The translations under genes were made by a program, and so were the position numbers. Shown here one piece after another: positions 16,644 through 25,736 of a DNA stretch of 64,000 bases; position 1 is the first letter of the stretch; every line of letters begins with the position of its first letter. The notes beneath the pieces were generated by a model. The model saw only the letters and a program-made list of their open reading frames with translations, searched no databases and was not told the origin of the DNA. The stretch spans positions 112,172 to 176,171 of the forward strand of contig NZ_CAKPYE010000004.1 of the NCBI RefSeq assembly GCF_934202705.1, in the 5' to 3' direction. Origin of the DNA: an uncultured Limosilactobacillus sp. (GTDB lineage: Bacteria > Bacillota > Bacilli > Lactobacillales > Lactobacillaceae).

Positions 16644-17291
16644 ATGTCATTAAAATATGTTTTTGAAATTTTACCGTCATTATTCCAAGGTGCTGGAATG
16701 ACCCTTGAGCTATTTTTTCTTACTTTAATTGGTTCATTACCGTTAGGGATTATTTGCAGCTTAGGTCTCGTCTCAAAAATTAAACCCTTAAAATGGGTTC
16801 TAGAATTTTACGTTTGGCTAATGCGGGGAACACCATTGCTACTACAATTGATTTTTGTATTTTATGGATTGCCAATTATTGGAATTGTTTTTCAACGGTT
16901 TGATGCTGCACTAATAGCGTTTATTTTAAATTATGCTGCTTATTTTGCTGAAATCTTCCGTGGTGGTCTTCAGTCGATTGACGAGGGCCAGTACGAAGGC
17001 GCGCGTGTATTGGGACTGAGTTACTGGCAAACAGTTCGCAAAATTGTAATTCCACAGGTGGTTAAAATTGTGATTCCATCAATTGGAAACGAAGTTGTGA
17101 ACTTAGTTAAGGACTCCTCCTTAGTTTATGTCATCGGTTTAGGGGACTTGCTCCGGGCCGGAAATGTTGCTACCTCCCGTGATGTTACCTTAGTTCCATT
17201 AGTTTTAGTTGGTATTATTTACCTACTAATGGTGGGAATTTGTACTTATGTTTTACACAAAGTGGAACAACGTTATTCTTACTACAAGTAA
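16644..17291 (+). CDS. Amino-acid ABC transporter permease (HisM/GlnP type)
   Basis: This is a 215-residue polar amino-acid transporter permease with about five membrane helices. Family signatures are the N-terminal GAGMTLELFFLTLIGSLPLGI, the WLMRGTPLLLQL segment, and the EAA loop EGARVLGLSYWQTVRKIVIPQV that docks on the ATPase. The ATG at 16644 has AGGAGG upstream. It is the first gene of a permease-ATPase-binding protein operon under T-box control, so the substrate is probably the amino acid read by the leader; the codon is ambiguous (Thr or His). Confidence 0.92.
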   Translation: MSLKYVFEILPSLFQGAGMTLELFFLTLIGSLPLGIICSLGLVSKIKPLKWVLEFYVWLMRGTPLLLQLIFVFYGLPIIGIVFQRFDAALIAFILNYAAYFAEIFRGGLQSIDEGQYEGARVLGLSYWQTVRKIVIPQVVKIVIPSIGNEVVNLVKDSSLVYVIGLGDLLRAGNVATSRDVTLVPLVLVGIIYLLMVGICTYVLHKVEQRYSYYK

Positions 17292-17309
17292 TTAAAGGAG
17301 GTTTTAAAA

Positions 17310-17954
17310 ATGTTAAAAGTTATAAACTTAAAAAAGAGCTTTGGCGGACGTAAAATTCTTGATAATGTTAGTTTTACCGTTGAAGATGGCAATATTTTAA
17401 CAATTGTTGGACCTTCTGGAGCAGGGAAAACTACCTTATTAAGATGTATTACTGGCTTGGAAACCGCTGATGACGGTCAGTTCACGATTGATGGTAAAGA
17501 GTTTAATCCTGAGGATTTAACGAGTGCCGATAATGTTATGGGAGTTGTTTTTCAGGATTTCAACCTATTTCCACACTTATCAGTATTAGAAAACTTGACG
17601 TTGGCACCGACACTTGTTTTAAAACAAGATCGTAAAACTGCTAAGGCGAAAGTACTGGAATTACTGAACCAATTAGGTTTAAAAAACAAGGAGCAATTAT
17701 ATCCATACCAATTATCTGGTGGTCAAAAACAACGAGTGGCAATTGCACGCGCATTAGCAATGCAACCAAAAATTCTCTGTTATGATGAGCCAACTAGTGC
17801 GCTAGACCCGAATTTGCGGGATGAGGTGGCAAACCTAATTTTATCGTTAAAGGCACAAGGGGTGACTCAATTAGTAGTTACTCACGATATGGAATTTGCG
17901 CAAAAAATTGCTGATAAGATGTTAACTGTCCAGGCACTGGACCAGCAAAATTAG
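17310..17954 (+). CDS. Amino-acid ABC transporter ATP-binding protein
   Basis: This 214-residue ATPase of a polar amino-acid importer has Walker A GPSGAGKTT (about residue 33), a Q-loop VVFQDFNLFPHLSVLENL, the signature LSGGQKQRVAIARAL, Walker B ILCYDEPTSALDP and the switch VVTHDMEFA. The ribosome-binding site AAAGGAGG precedes the ATG. The protein is slightly shorter than most GlnQ/HisP proteins (around 240 residues) and ends soon after the H-loop region, which is common in some Lactobacillales. Spacing of 18 bases from the permease supports one transcript. Confidence 0.94.
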   Translation: MLKVINLKKSFGGRKILDNVSFTVEDGNILTIVGPSGAGKTTLLRCITGLETADDGQFTIDGKEFNPEDLTSADNVMGVVFQDFNLFPHLSVLENLTLAPTLVLKQDRKTAKAKVLELLNQLGLKNKEQLYPYQLSGGQKQRVAIARALAMQPKILCYDEPTSALDPNLRDEVANLILSLKAQGVTQLVVTHDMEFAQKIADKMLTVQALDQQN

Positions 17955-17971
17955 AGTGAGGGGGGATAAAT

Positions 17972-18817
17972 ATGAAGAAACGTCAAGGATGGCAATTAAT
18001 CCTGTGTTTGCTTCTTTCACTCATTTTTCTCAGTGGTTGCGAAAGTGTTACCACACGGGCTAATCAACAAGATACTTGGTCACGAATTGAGCGACGCCAT
18101 AAAGTCATTATCGGGGTGGACGATAGTTTTGTTCCAATGGGTTTCCGGAAGAAAAACGGTAAATTAGTTGGTTATGATGTTGATCTTGCACGAGCGGTAT
18201 TTAAACAATATGGACTAAAGGTTGACTTCCAAACAATCGACTGGTCAATGAAAGAAACAGAATTAAAGAATGGAACGATTGATTTACTATGGAATGGTTA
18301 TTCTGTAACCCCACAACGTCAAAAAAAGGTTGCTTTTAGTCGAGTTTACTTACTCAATAAACAAATTTTAGTGACGAAAAAGCGTGATCATATTAATGGC
18401 TTTCAAGGAATGACTGGCAAGACGCTTGGAGTGCAAAATGGATCAACAGGCATGACGATGTTAGATGAATATCCGAAATTACTTAAGGATCGGATTAAAG
18501 GGCACAAACCGGTTTTATATGATACATTTCCGAATGCATTTATTGATCTCAATGCCAACCGAATTCAGGGAATATTAATGGATGAAGTTTACGCGGACTA
18601 CTATATTCAACACCAGCCAAACCAGAAGGCATATGTGACTTATAGTAGTTCAAAAATGCCCGCTGATAAGTTTGCTGTGGGAATGCGGAAGGGTGATCGA
18701 ACACTCCGTCGTAAAGTTAACGAAGGACTGGGCAGACTGCAAAAGAATGGTGAGTTACGCAAAATTAATGAAAAGTGGTTTGGTAAAGATAGTAATTATT
18801 TAGGACCAATCAATTAA
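17972..18817 (+). CDS. Amino-acid ABC transporter substrate-binding lipoprotein
   Basis: This 281-residue periplasmic-binding-fold protein (SBP family 3) is anchored outside the membrane. A basic N-terminus and hydrophobic segment end in the lipobox LSGC, with the lipidated cysteine at about residue 23. Mature-domain features include KVIIGVDDSFVPMGFRKKNGKLVGYDVDLARAV and FQTIDWSMKETELKNGTIDLLWNGYSVTPQR, the amino-acid carboxylate-binding regions of the family. Substrate specificity cannot be read directly. It is the last gene of the operon and a terminator follows. Confidence 0.93.
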   Translation: MKKRQGWQLILCLLLSLIFLSGCESVTTRANQQDTWSRIERRHKVIIGVDDSFVPMGFRKKNGKLVGYDVDLARAVFKQYGLKVDFQTIDWSMKETELKNGTIDLLWNGYSVTPQRQKKVAFSRVYLLNKQILVTKKRDHINGFQGMTGKTLGVQNGSTGMTMLDEYPKLLKDRIKGHKPVLYDTFPNAFIDLNANRIQGILMDEVYADYYIQHQPNQKAYVTYSSSKMPADKFAVGMRKGDRTLRRKVNEGLGRLQKNGELRKINEKWFGKDSNYLGPIN

Positions 18818-18819
18818 TC

Positions 18820-18846
18820 AAAAGGCTGGAGTAATCCAGCCTTTTT
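18820..18846 (+). terminator. Terminator of the amino-acid transporter operon
   Basis: AAAAGGCTGGA pairs with TCCAGCCTTTTT around a GTAA tetraloop. Confidence 0.9.
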
Positions 18847-18865
18847 GTTATACAAGGCTAGTTTC

Positions 18866-18894
18866 TTGTGTTTTAGCGTAAAAGTGCGTATGAT
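18866..18894 (+). promoter_or_regulatory. Promoter of the ymfF-ymfH region
   Basis: TTGTGT (18866-18871) and TATGAT (18889-18894) have a 17-base spacer, 36 bases before ymfF. Confidence 0.6.
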
Positions 18895-18929
18895 ATTGGT
18901 TACATTGATTGAAACCAAAGGAACGAAAA

Positions 18930-20177
18930 ATGCGAATTAAATTAGTAAATGGTGTTTATTTGACCATTATTCCGACAACCAAATATACTACTACGAAAAT
19001 AATGGTAAATTTTGCGACGAAGCAAACGTTGACAAACAGTGCAGTACGAAATGTTTTAGTGAATTTATTGGTCAATGCGTCCCAGTCATACCCTAACCAA
19101 ACTGCAATGGCGCGGCAATTAGCAAAAATGTATGGGGCAGAATTGGACGGCTATGTTACTAGAATGGGGACAACCCATAATGTCCGAATTAGTTTATCAT
19201 GTGTGAATCAAACGATCACCCCCGCAATGAAGATTAGTGAGGCGCTGAAGTTTATGCGTGAGTTGATCTTTAATCCATTAGTGAGTCAAGGTCAACTTTC
19301 ACCAGAAAGTTGGCAACTGCAAAGAAATAATTTAGCAGCAACATTAACTTCGTGGGAAGATGATAAACAGTATTTAGCAGCTAAACGACTTTTAGAACTT
19401 TACTTTGTTAATGGTTCGGCGATGAGAATTCCCAGTACTGGGTCGGCAGAACTCATTACTAATGTAACCAGTGAGCAATTGATGGTCGCATACCGCCAAA
19501 TGATAACTCACGACCAGGTAGATATTATTATCGAAGGAAACGTTAGTCCGGATGAAATTACTCAACAGCTTCAGAACTGGCCATTTAAGGCTCGACCTTC
19601 ATTAGAACAAAAGATTTTTTATCAGCAACAGTCGTCTGCTAACGTTCGAACTTGCCATGAACATGATGACATTCAACAAGCCAAACTAAATTTAGCCTAT
19701 TCGGTCCCAATTTATTATTTGGATCGTGCATACTATCCAGCGATAGTAATGAACGGTTTGTTTGGTGCTGGACCATATTCATTACTCTTTAAAAATGTTC
19801 GGGAAAAAGCGAGTCTTGCCTATTACGCTTCAAGCGGTTACCGACCATTTGCTGGTTATTTATTTGTTCAGTCGGGAATTGACGGTAAAGACCACCAAAG
19901 AACACAGTCACTAATTACTCAACAATTACAGACGATCCAAGATGGCCAGATTAATAACCATGACTTAGAACAGGTGCGTAAAAATATTGTGAATGGGTAT
20001 CTGACTGCTCAAGACAGCCCAAATCACTTGATTGGGCAGGCTCTAGTCAGTTCACTTGCTGGGATGACATTGCCGACTAATCCGGTTGAACAGATTCAAT
20101 CGGTAAGTCGGCAGCAGGTTAGTGAAGCCGCTCAACAACTAAACTTACAAGCAATTTATTATTTGGATCGGGGATAG
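18930..20177 (+). CDS. ymfF: M16-family inactive peptidase homologue (YmfF)
   Basis: This 415-residue member of the insulinase/M16 fold is paired with the next gene. The zinc motif HxxEH is absent from the N-terminal domain, where NLLVNASQSYPNQTAMARQL stands in its place. The C-terminal domain keeps the RxxxSLAYY-like segment (NVREKASLAYYASSGY) used for substrate docking. Such inactive/active pairs form heterodimers. Current databases link YmfF/YmfH to modification of elongation factor P, but the reductase gene ymfI, often nearby, is not here. The ATG at 18930 follows AAAGGA. Confidence 0.85.
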   Translation: MRIKLVNGVYLTIIPTTKYTTTKIMVNFATKQTLTNSAVRNVLVNLLVNASQSYPNQTAMARQLAKMYGAELDGYVTRMGTTHNVRISLSCVNQTITPAMKISEALKFMRELIFNPLVSQGQLSPESWQLQRNNLAATLTSWEDDKQYLAAKRLLELYFVNGSAMRIPSTGSAELITNVTSEQLMVAYRQMITHDQVDIIIEGNVSPDEITQQLQNWPFKARPSLEQKIFYQQQSSANVRTCHEHDDIQQAKLNLAYSVPIYYLDRAYYPAIVMNGLFGAGPYSLLFKNVREKASLAYYASSGYRPFAGYLFVQSGIDGKDHQRTQSLITQQLQTIQDGQINNHDLEQVRKNIVNGYLTAQDSPNHLIGQALVSSLAGMTLPTNPVEQIQSVSRQQVSEAAQQLNLQAIYYLDRG

Positions 20178-20181
20178 AGTT

Positions 20182-21477
20182 GTGAGAAAAAAGATTTATG
20201 ATCAGTTTAGCCAAATTGTTTACCATGAACGGCTCACAAATGGTCTGGATGTGACATTGATTCCGCGATTAGGTTTTAAAAAGACATATGGAATTTTAAC
20301 AACAGACTATGGTTCGGTTGACAATCGTTTTATTGCATTAGATCGTCATAAAATGGAACGGGTTCCTGATGGCATTGCCCATTTTTTGGAACACAAATTA
20401 TTTGAGAAGGCAGATCATGATGCGTTTGATTTATTTGGTGAATTAGGTGCCGATTCAAATGCTTTTACCAGCTATACACAAACGAGTTACCAATTTTCTA
20501 CCACACAAAATGTTCAAAAGAATTTAGCGACTTTATTAGATTTTGTTCAGTCGCCATACTTTTCCGCTACTGGAGTTGCTAAAGAGCAAGGAATTATTGG
20601 TCAGGAAATTCGGATGTATAATGATAGCCCTGATTCGCGATTGTATACTGGAGCACTTGCTAATCTCTTTCCAAAAGACCCGATGAGTATTGATATCGCG
20701 GGGACGGAACAAAGCATTGCCAAAATTACGCCTGATTTGTTGATGCGTTGTTATCAGACTTTTTATCAGCCATCAAACCTTCGTTTAGTAGTCGTAGGTA
20801 AACTTGATATCGAAGAAACGATGTCAACAATCTTAAAAAGTCAGCACGAACATCAAGAAATTAGCCAGCCAATCCAACGAGCTCCTATTATTAGCGATCC
20901 TCGTGGTCGGGATGTAATAACAAGTAGCTTTATCCGAATGCCCGTTCAACGAGCTAAGGCAATGGTTGCCATTCGCGGTTTACAAGAATTTAGTGATCAT
21001 CTAGTTCGATTGCGCTATAAATTAGCATGTGAATTGATGTTAGAAATGCTCTTTGATGATACGACTGCAAATTACTTGCGATTATATCAACAGCAAGTGG
21101 TTGACGATTCTTTTGGGTTTAGTTTTGAAATGGAACGTGGTTTTCACTTTGCAACAATTAGTACTGATACCGATGACCCACACCGTTTCTTTGACGAAAT
21201 TCAGTCAATATTGCAATCAGCAATTAATAATTTGGATCAAATGAAGGAAGAATTTATGGATACCAAACGGGGGGCGCTCGGGAGATTAATTATGAGCTTA
21301 AATTCTCCAGAATTAATTGCGAACCGTTATTCATCTTCCCTGTTTGGCAACCTAAATATTTTTGATGAGATTGAATTGCTGAAATCGATTGAATTACCCG
21401 ACCTTTACCGTAGTTGTCGGGAGTTTATTGAACCACAATGTTGGACAAATTTTGCAATCTATCCATTAAAGATGTAA
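20182..21477 (+). CDS. ymfH: M16-family zinc peptidase (YmfH)
   Basis: This 431-residue active-type M16 peptidase is the partner of YmfF. The zinc-binding motif is intact in GIAHFLEHKLFE (HFLEH at about residue 67), with the distal glutamate expected in the following helix. The sequence ADSNAFTSYTQTSYQFS is characteristic. The start is GTG at 20182, four bases after the ymfF stop, so the two are translationally linked. The physiological substrate is unknown. The downstream order RodZ-like, pgsA, cinA, recA matches Bacillus ymfM-pgsA-cinA-recA. Confidence 0.88.
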   Translation: MRKKIYDQFSQIVYHERLTNGLDVTLIPRLGFKKTYGILTTDYGSVDNRFIALDRHKMERVPDGIAHFLEHKLFEKADHDAFDLFGELGADSNAFTSYTQTSYQFSTTQNVQKNLATLLDFVQSPYFSATGVAKEQGIIGQEIRMYNDSPDSRLYTGALANLFPKDPMSIDIAGTEQSIAKITPDLLMRCYQTFYQPSNLRLVVVGKLDIEETMSTILKSQHEHQEISQPIQRAPIISDPRGRDVITSSFIRMPVQRAKAMVAIRGLQEFSDHLVRLRYKLACELMLEMLFDDTTANYLRLYQQQVVDDSFGFSFEMERGFHFATISTDTDDPHRFFDEIQSILQSAINNLDQMKEEFMDTKRGALGRLIMSLNSPELIANRYSSSLFGNLNIFDEIELLKSIELPDLYRSCREFIEPQCWTNFAIYPLKM

Positions 21478-21508
21478 AAGATTCTTAGAATTTAAAGTGG
21501 TTGAAGTA

Positions 21509-21517
21509 TGCTATACT
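21509..21517 (+). promoter_or_regulatory. Extended -10 promoter upstream of the RodZ-like gene
   Basis: TG-C-TATACT lies 39 bases before the ATG, without a clear -35. Confidence 0.5.
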
Positions 21518-21555
21518 AGGTTCTGGTTTAATAAAGAAGGGTGAGGGACTTTACA

Positions 21556-22587
21556 ATGAGTGAAGAACAAGAACAAAAGCTCAATATTGGAAAAAAACTG
21601 AAGGATGCCCGAGTTGCAAATGGTTTTACTCTGGATGATCTTCAACAAGCTACTAAAATTCAAAAACGTTATTTAATTGCGATTGAAGATGAAAATTTTG
21701 ACGAATTACCTGGTGATTTTTACGTACGGGCATTTATTAAGCAGTACGCCAATACGGTTGGTTTAAACGGTAATGACTTATTAAAGGAATATGATGATTA
21801 TTTACCTAAAACTAAAACGGCGGATTATTCTGAACATCTGAATGAAGCTGTGGAACCGCGGCGTAGTGGCAATCGTCGGAACGCAGTAGCGCGGATCGAT
21901 GGATTACGCAAATATCTACCAACCATTATTATCAGTGTTATTGTATTGGTAATTTTGGCGGCTATTTGGGTGACAGCGATTGCTCGTAATCACCGTGACT
22001 CATCGAAAATTGATAGTAGTTCTGTATCAGTCTCTGGTGAGTCCAGTAAAAAGAAGACCACATCTAGTTTTAAAAAGTCATCTAAAAAGGATCAAGAAAT
22101 TAAGCTAACAGAAAGTTCGCGAACTGCTAATGCAGTGGCGTATCGTTCAACCAAGGCGCTTTCTAAGGCAACTAATTTACAAATTACAACAACCGGTACC
22201 TCTACCAATAGTGTGATTGTTGACGGGACTACACGGTTAAGCCGAACAATGGGGACAAACAATAAACAAACCGTAGCCTTAGCTAAGAATGCGCGAAGTA
22301 TTACGATTCGGATCGGCAATGCTCGAGTAACCAAAATTAAATTTGGTAACCAAACCCTTGATATTACCAATCATAATCGGTATCCAGCCACGCGGGTTGT
22401 TACAATTCTGTTAGGCAGCCAAACCAATCATTCAAGTAGTTCTAGTGTTGTCAATGATTCACGAATGAGTAATAGTCAAACCAGGACAGCTACACAGACC
22501 AGTCGAACAGGACAAACTACAACTCAAAGAAGTAATGGGACTGTAACGCGACAAACAACCACATCCCAACAATCCAGTCGACAATAA
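21556..22587 (+). CDS. rodZ: RodZ-like membrane protein (YmfM family)
   Basis: This 343-residue bitopic protein has a cytoplasmic helix-turn-helix of the HTH_25 type at residues 8-75 (IGKKLKDARVANGFTLDDLQ, then TKIQKRYLIAIEDE), a basic stretch, one membrane helix at about residues 124-147, and an extracellular Ser/Lys/Thr-rich linker. A DUF4115-like beta domain follows (TTGTSTNSVIVDGTTRL to RVVTILLGSQ), then a low-complexity Ser/Thr/Gln tail. RodZ links MreB to the wall-synthesis machinery. The Ser/Thr-rich exterior could be modified or wall-associated, which is inference. The ATG at 21556 follows AAGGGTGAGG. Confidence 0.85.
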   Translation: MSEEQEQKLNIGKKLKDARVANGFTLDDLQQATKIQKRYLIAIEDENFDELPGDFYVRAFIKQYANTVGLNGNDLLKEYDDYLPKTKTADYSEHLNEAVEPRRSGNRRNAVARIDGLRKYLPTIIISVIVLVILAAIWVTAIARNHRDSSKIDSSSVSVSGESSKKKTTSSFKKSSKKDQEIKLTESSRTANAVAYRSTKALSKATNLQITTTGTSTNSVIVDGTTRLSRTMGTNNKQTVALAKNARSITIRIGNARVTKIKFGNQTLDITNHNRYPATRVVTILLGSQTNHSSSSSVVNDSRMSNSQTRTATQTSRTGQTTTQRSNGTVTRQTTTSQQSSRQ

Positions 22588-22602
22588 TGAGGAGGAATTG
22601 TT

Positions 22603-23187
22603 TTGAACTTACCGAATAAATTAACCATTATCAGGTTAATTATTATCCCATTTTTCTTAATTCTGATGGTGGTGCCATTTACGTTGGGAAGTGTGACCTT
22701 TCTTGGGGCAACAGTGCCGGTTACACAAGTAATTGCAACAGTTTTGTTTATTGCGGCAACGATTACGGATAACCTGGATGGGCGGATTGCTCGTCGCGAT
22801 CATCTAGTAACGAATTTTGGTAAATTTACGGACCCATTAGCCGATAAGCTGTTAGTGATGACTGCATTTATTGTATTGACTGCTAACCATGCAGTACCGG
22901 CCTGGGTTACGTGCATTATCATCTGGCGTGAATTATCAGTTACTGGTTTACGATTATTGATTGTTGAACAAAATGGTCAGGTCTTGGCGGCAAAAATGCC
23001 TGGAAAAATTAAAACCACGACACAATTTATTGCGATCATTTTCTTGTTGTTGCATAATGCGATTTTTGCAATCTGGCAAATACCATTTGGTGAAATTATG
23101 TTGTATATTTGCTTATTCTTTACTGTTTATTCAGGAGCAGATTATTTCATTCAAGGTCGTGGCGTGTTTGCCGATGGATTCAAGTAA
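22603..23187 (+). CDS. pgsA: CDP-diacylglycerol-glycerol-3-phosphate 3-phosphatidyltransferase
   Basis: This 194-residue integral membrane enzyme makes phosphatidylglycerol phosphate, the committed step to phosphatidylglycerol and cardiolipin. The CDP-alcohol transferase signature DGx2ARx8Gx3Dx3D is complete in DGRIARRDHLVTNFGKFTDPLADK. Several membrane helices surround it. The start is TTG at 22603 with AGGAGG 10 bases upstream. It follows the RodZ-like gene by 15 bases and is ended by a terminator before cinA. Confidence 0.95.
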   Translation: MNLPNKLTIIRLIIIPFFLILMVVPFTLGSVTFLGATVPVTQVIATVLFIAATITDNLDGRIARRDHLVTNFGKFTDPLADKLLVMTAFIVLTANHAVPAWVTCIIIWRELSVTGLRLLIVEQNGQVLAAKMPGKIKTTTQFIAIIFLLLHNAIFAIWQIPFGEIMLYICLFFTVYSGADYFIQGRGVFADGFK

Positions 23188-23188
23188 T

Positions 23189-23229
23189 AAAAAAGACTGT
23201 TGAAATTTAATAATTTCACGGTCTTTTTT
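23189..23229 (+). terminator. Terminator between pgsA and cinA
   Basis: AAAAAAGAC and TGAAATT pair with AATTTCA and GTCTTTTTT, with a small internal mismatch. Confidence 0.8.
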
Positions 23230-23255
23230 CGTTATCTATAAATAGGAGGTTAATA

Positions 23256-24503
23256 ATGAATGCAGAGATTATTTCGGTGGGGACGGAATTAACTTTAGGT
23301 GAAATTACCAATACGAATGCACGTTTCTTAGCAAACCAACTACGAGAATTAGATATTAATTGTTTTTGGCAAACGACAATTGATGATCAACAATCTCGAA
23401 TTGTGACCGCAATTAATCAAGCAAAACAACGTGCAGATTTGATTTTTATTTGTGGTGGCTTAGGACCGACGGCAGATGACGTGACGATGGAAAGCGTTGC
23501 AAAAGCAGTTGGGACTAAATTAGGATTGGATAAAAAATATTGGCAAACAGTACAAGCTGACTTTAAACACCGTGGGATAGACTTTACTCATGATAATGTT
23601 AGGCAGGCCTATTACCTAGACGGAGGTCAAGAATTGGCAAATCCTGTGGGTCTCGCTCTCGGGAGTATGATTGAACGGTCGGGACATACTTATGTTGTGT
23701 TGCCTGGTCCGCCACGTGAGTTTCAGGCGATGGTTAAACAATCACTTATGCCGCAATTAAAGCGACTGAGTAATGGACGAACGATTATGAATCGGCTTTT
23801 ACACTTTGTTGGGTATCCTGAATCAACGCTCATGGATGATATTCATAAAATCTTAGAGCACGATACCGCGGTAATTGCGACTTCGTATGTTCAACCAGAT
23901 GAAACACAAGTCCGCTTAACGGTTTTTGATCATTCTATTAAAGAAAGTCAGCAGTTACTAGATTATGCGGAGACCCAAATTATTGAACAATTAAGCGATT
24001 ACTACTTTGGAACTGGTGAAGGCGTTACACTGGCTGGGCAAGTAGTTAAACACCTGAAGAAAAAAGGGTTGACGCTCACAGCAGCCGAAAGTCTAACGGC
24101 GGGCCTATTTCAGTCGACAATTTGTTCGGTCCCGGGAGCTTCACAAGTTTTTGACGGTGGTTTTGTTACTTATGCAACTGAAATGAAAACTAAACTATTA
24201 TCAATTCCGGAACAAGTAATTCAACAAAATAGTGTTGTTAGCGGCGCAGTCGCTGGAGCAATGGCACAACATTCCCGTCAGTTAACAGGAGCTGATCTAG
24301 GAATTGGTTTAACAGGAGTTGCTGGTCCAGATGAATTAGAAGGGCATCCAGTTGGAGAAGTTTGGCTTGGTATTGATGATGGTCATCAAATTATTACAAA
24401 ACAGCTTCATTTGTCCCAGCAAATGGGCCGTCAAGCAATTCGACACCAAAGTGTTCAGCTTGGATTACTTGCAATTGAACACTTATTAAGGACCAACAAC
24501 TAA
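23256..24503 (+). CDS. cinA: Competence/damage-inducible protein CinA (nicotinamide-nucleotide amidase fusion)
   Basis: This 415-residue protein has two domains. The N-terminal molybdopterin-binding-like domain (residues 1-170; MNAEIISVGTELTLGEITN, FICGGLGPTADDVT, VVLPGPPREFQ) is found in ADP-ribose pyrophosphatase-type CinA. The C-terminal domain (about residues 255-412; LTAAESLTAGLFQSTICSVPGAS, GLTGVAGPDE) is a nicotinamide-nucleotide deamidase that recycles NMN. In Streptococcus CinA recruits RecA during transformation, and here too it lies immediately upstream of recA. The AGGAGG ribosome-binding site is strong. Confidence 0.95.
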   Translation: MNAEIISVGTELTLGEITNTNARFLANQLRELDINCFWQTTIDDQQSRIVTAINQAKQRADLIFICGGLGPTADDVTMESVAKAVGTKLGLDKKYWQTVQADFKHRGIDFTHDNVRQAYYLDGGQELANPVGLALGSMIERSGHTYVVLPGPPREFQAMVKQSLMPQLKRLSNGRTIMNRLLHFVGYPESTLMDDIHKILEHDTAVIATSYVQPDETQVRLTVFDHSIKESQQLLDYAETQIIEQLSDYYFGTGEGVTLAGQVVKHLKKKGLTLTAAESLTAGLFQSTICSVPGASQVFDGGFVTYATEMKTKLLSIPEQVIQQNSVVSGAVAGAMAQHSRQLTGADLGIGLTGVAGPDELEGHPVGEVWLGIDDGHQIITKQLHLSQQMGRQAIRHQSVQLGLLAIEHLLRTNN

Positions 24504-24505
24504 TT

Positions 24506-24519
24506 CGAACATTGGTTCG
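24506..24519. promoter_or_regulatory. SOS box (LexA/DinR operator) upstream of recA
   Basis: CGAACATTGGTTCG is a perfect CGAAC-N4-GTTCG palindrome matching the Gram-positive LexA consensus. It lies just upstream of the recA promoter and 68 bases before the ATG. Confidence 0.9.
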
Positions 24520-24528
24520 TAAAATTGC

Positions 24529-24556
24529 TTGTGTTTTAACAAAAAGCTGATATTAT
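24529..24556 (+). promoter_or_regulatory. Promoter of recA
   Basis: TTGTGT and TATTAT with a 16-base spacer lie directly downstream of the SOS box, so LexA bound there would block polymerase. Confidence 0.55.
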
Positions 24557-24586
24557 TAAATCAGGATCCTGTTAAGGAGGAAAATA

Positions 24587-25663
24587 ATGGCAGATCAAAG
24601 AAAAACGGCATTGGATAATGCTCTCAAAAAAATTGAAAAAAATTTTGGTAAGGGTTCAATCATGCGAATGGGCGATGCTGCTGATACAAAGATTGCTTCC
24701 GTATCTAGCGGTTCGCTAGCAATTGATGACGCCTTAGGAATTGGTGGTTACCCACGCGGTCGAATTATTGAAATGTATGGGCCAGAAAGTTCTGGTAAAA
24801 CTACGGTGGCCTTGCATGCAGTGGCTGAAGTACAAAAGCGTGGGGGCACAGCGGCCTATATTGATGCAGAAAATGCATTAGATCCACAGTATGCAGAGGC
24901 ATTAGGTGTTGATATTGATAATCTTTTGCTGTCACAGCCGGATACTGGTGAGCAAGGTTTGGAGATTGCTGATGCGCTGATTGCAAGCGGAGCAGTCGAC
25001 ATTGTCGTGGTTGATTCAGTCGCAGCATTAGTACCACGGGCTGAAATTGAAGGCGAAATGGGAGACACCCACGTTGGTTTGCAGGCTCGGTTAATGTCAC
25101 AAGCATTACGGAAGCTTTCTGGAGAAATCAACAAGACTAAAACTATTGCTATTTTCATTAATCAAATTCGTGAAAAGGTAGGAGTAATGTTTGGTAATCC
25201 CGAAACGACGCCTGGTGGTCGAGCTTTGAAATTCTATTCAACGATTCGATTAGAAATTCGACGAGGCGAACAGTTAAAGGATGGCAAAGAAGTAATTGGT
25301 AATCGGACAAAGATTAAGGTTGTTAAGAATAAGGTTGCGCCGCCTTTCAAACGTGCAGAAGTAGATATTATGTATGGTACCGGGATTTCAAAGACCGGTG
25401 AATTACTTGATATGGCTGCAGAGAAAAATCTTGTTAAGAAGAGCGGTGCTTGGTATTCGTATGGTACGGAACGGATTGGTCAAGGACGTGAAAATGCTAA
25501 GAAGTGGCTTAGTGATCATCCAGAACACATGCAGGAATTAATGATTAAAGTGCGTGAGGCGTATAACATGCCAATAAGTGAAGATGAGAAAGCGAAAGTT
25601 GAGTCAGCTGGTCAAGATCAAACGAACACTCAAGAAACAATCGAAGAAGCTTCAGAAAAATAA
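24587..25663 (+). CDS. recA: Recombinase RecA
   Basis: This 358-residue DNA strand-exchange ATPase is central to homologous recombination, SOS induction and transformation. It has Walker A GPESSGKTT (about residue 65), Walker B VDIVVVDSVAALVPRAE, loop L1 EGEMGDTHVGLQARLMSQALR, the loop L2 neighbourhood NQIREKVGVMFGNPETTPGG, and a variable acidic C-terminal tail. AAGGAGG precedes the ATG. The SOS box upstream indicates damage induction. The downstream genes rny, mutS, mutL and ruvAB have separate promoters or terminators between them and recA. Confidence 0.99.
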   Translation: MADQRKTALDNALKKIEKNFGKGSIMRMGDAADTKIASVSSGSLAIDDALGIGGYPRGRIIEMYGPESSGKTTVALHAVAEVQKRGGTAAYIDAENALDPQYAEALGVDIDNLLLSQPDTGEQGLEIADALIASGAVDIVVVDSVAALVPRAEIEGEMGDTHVGLQARLMSQALRKLSGEINKTKTIAIFINQIREKVGVMFGNPETTPGGRALKFYSTIRLEIRRGEQLKDGKEVIGNRTKIKVVKNKVAPPFKRAEVDIMYGTGISKTGELLDMAAEKNLVKKSGAWYSYGTERIGQGRENAKKWLSDHPEHMQELMIKVREAYNMPISEDEKAKVESAGQDQTNTQETIEEASEK

Positions 25664-25677
25664 TTGCTTTTTCATAT

Positions 25678-25717
25678 GAGTAAGAAATTAAATTATTGTT
25701 TTCTTACTCTATTTTTG
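25678..25717 (+). terminator. Terminator of recA
   Basis: GAGTAAGAAA pairs perfectly with TTTCTTACTC, followed by a T-rich run. Confidence 0.85.
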
Positions 25718-25736
25718 TTTGTTGTAGAACGATTTA

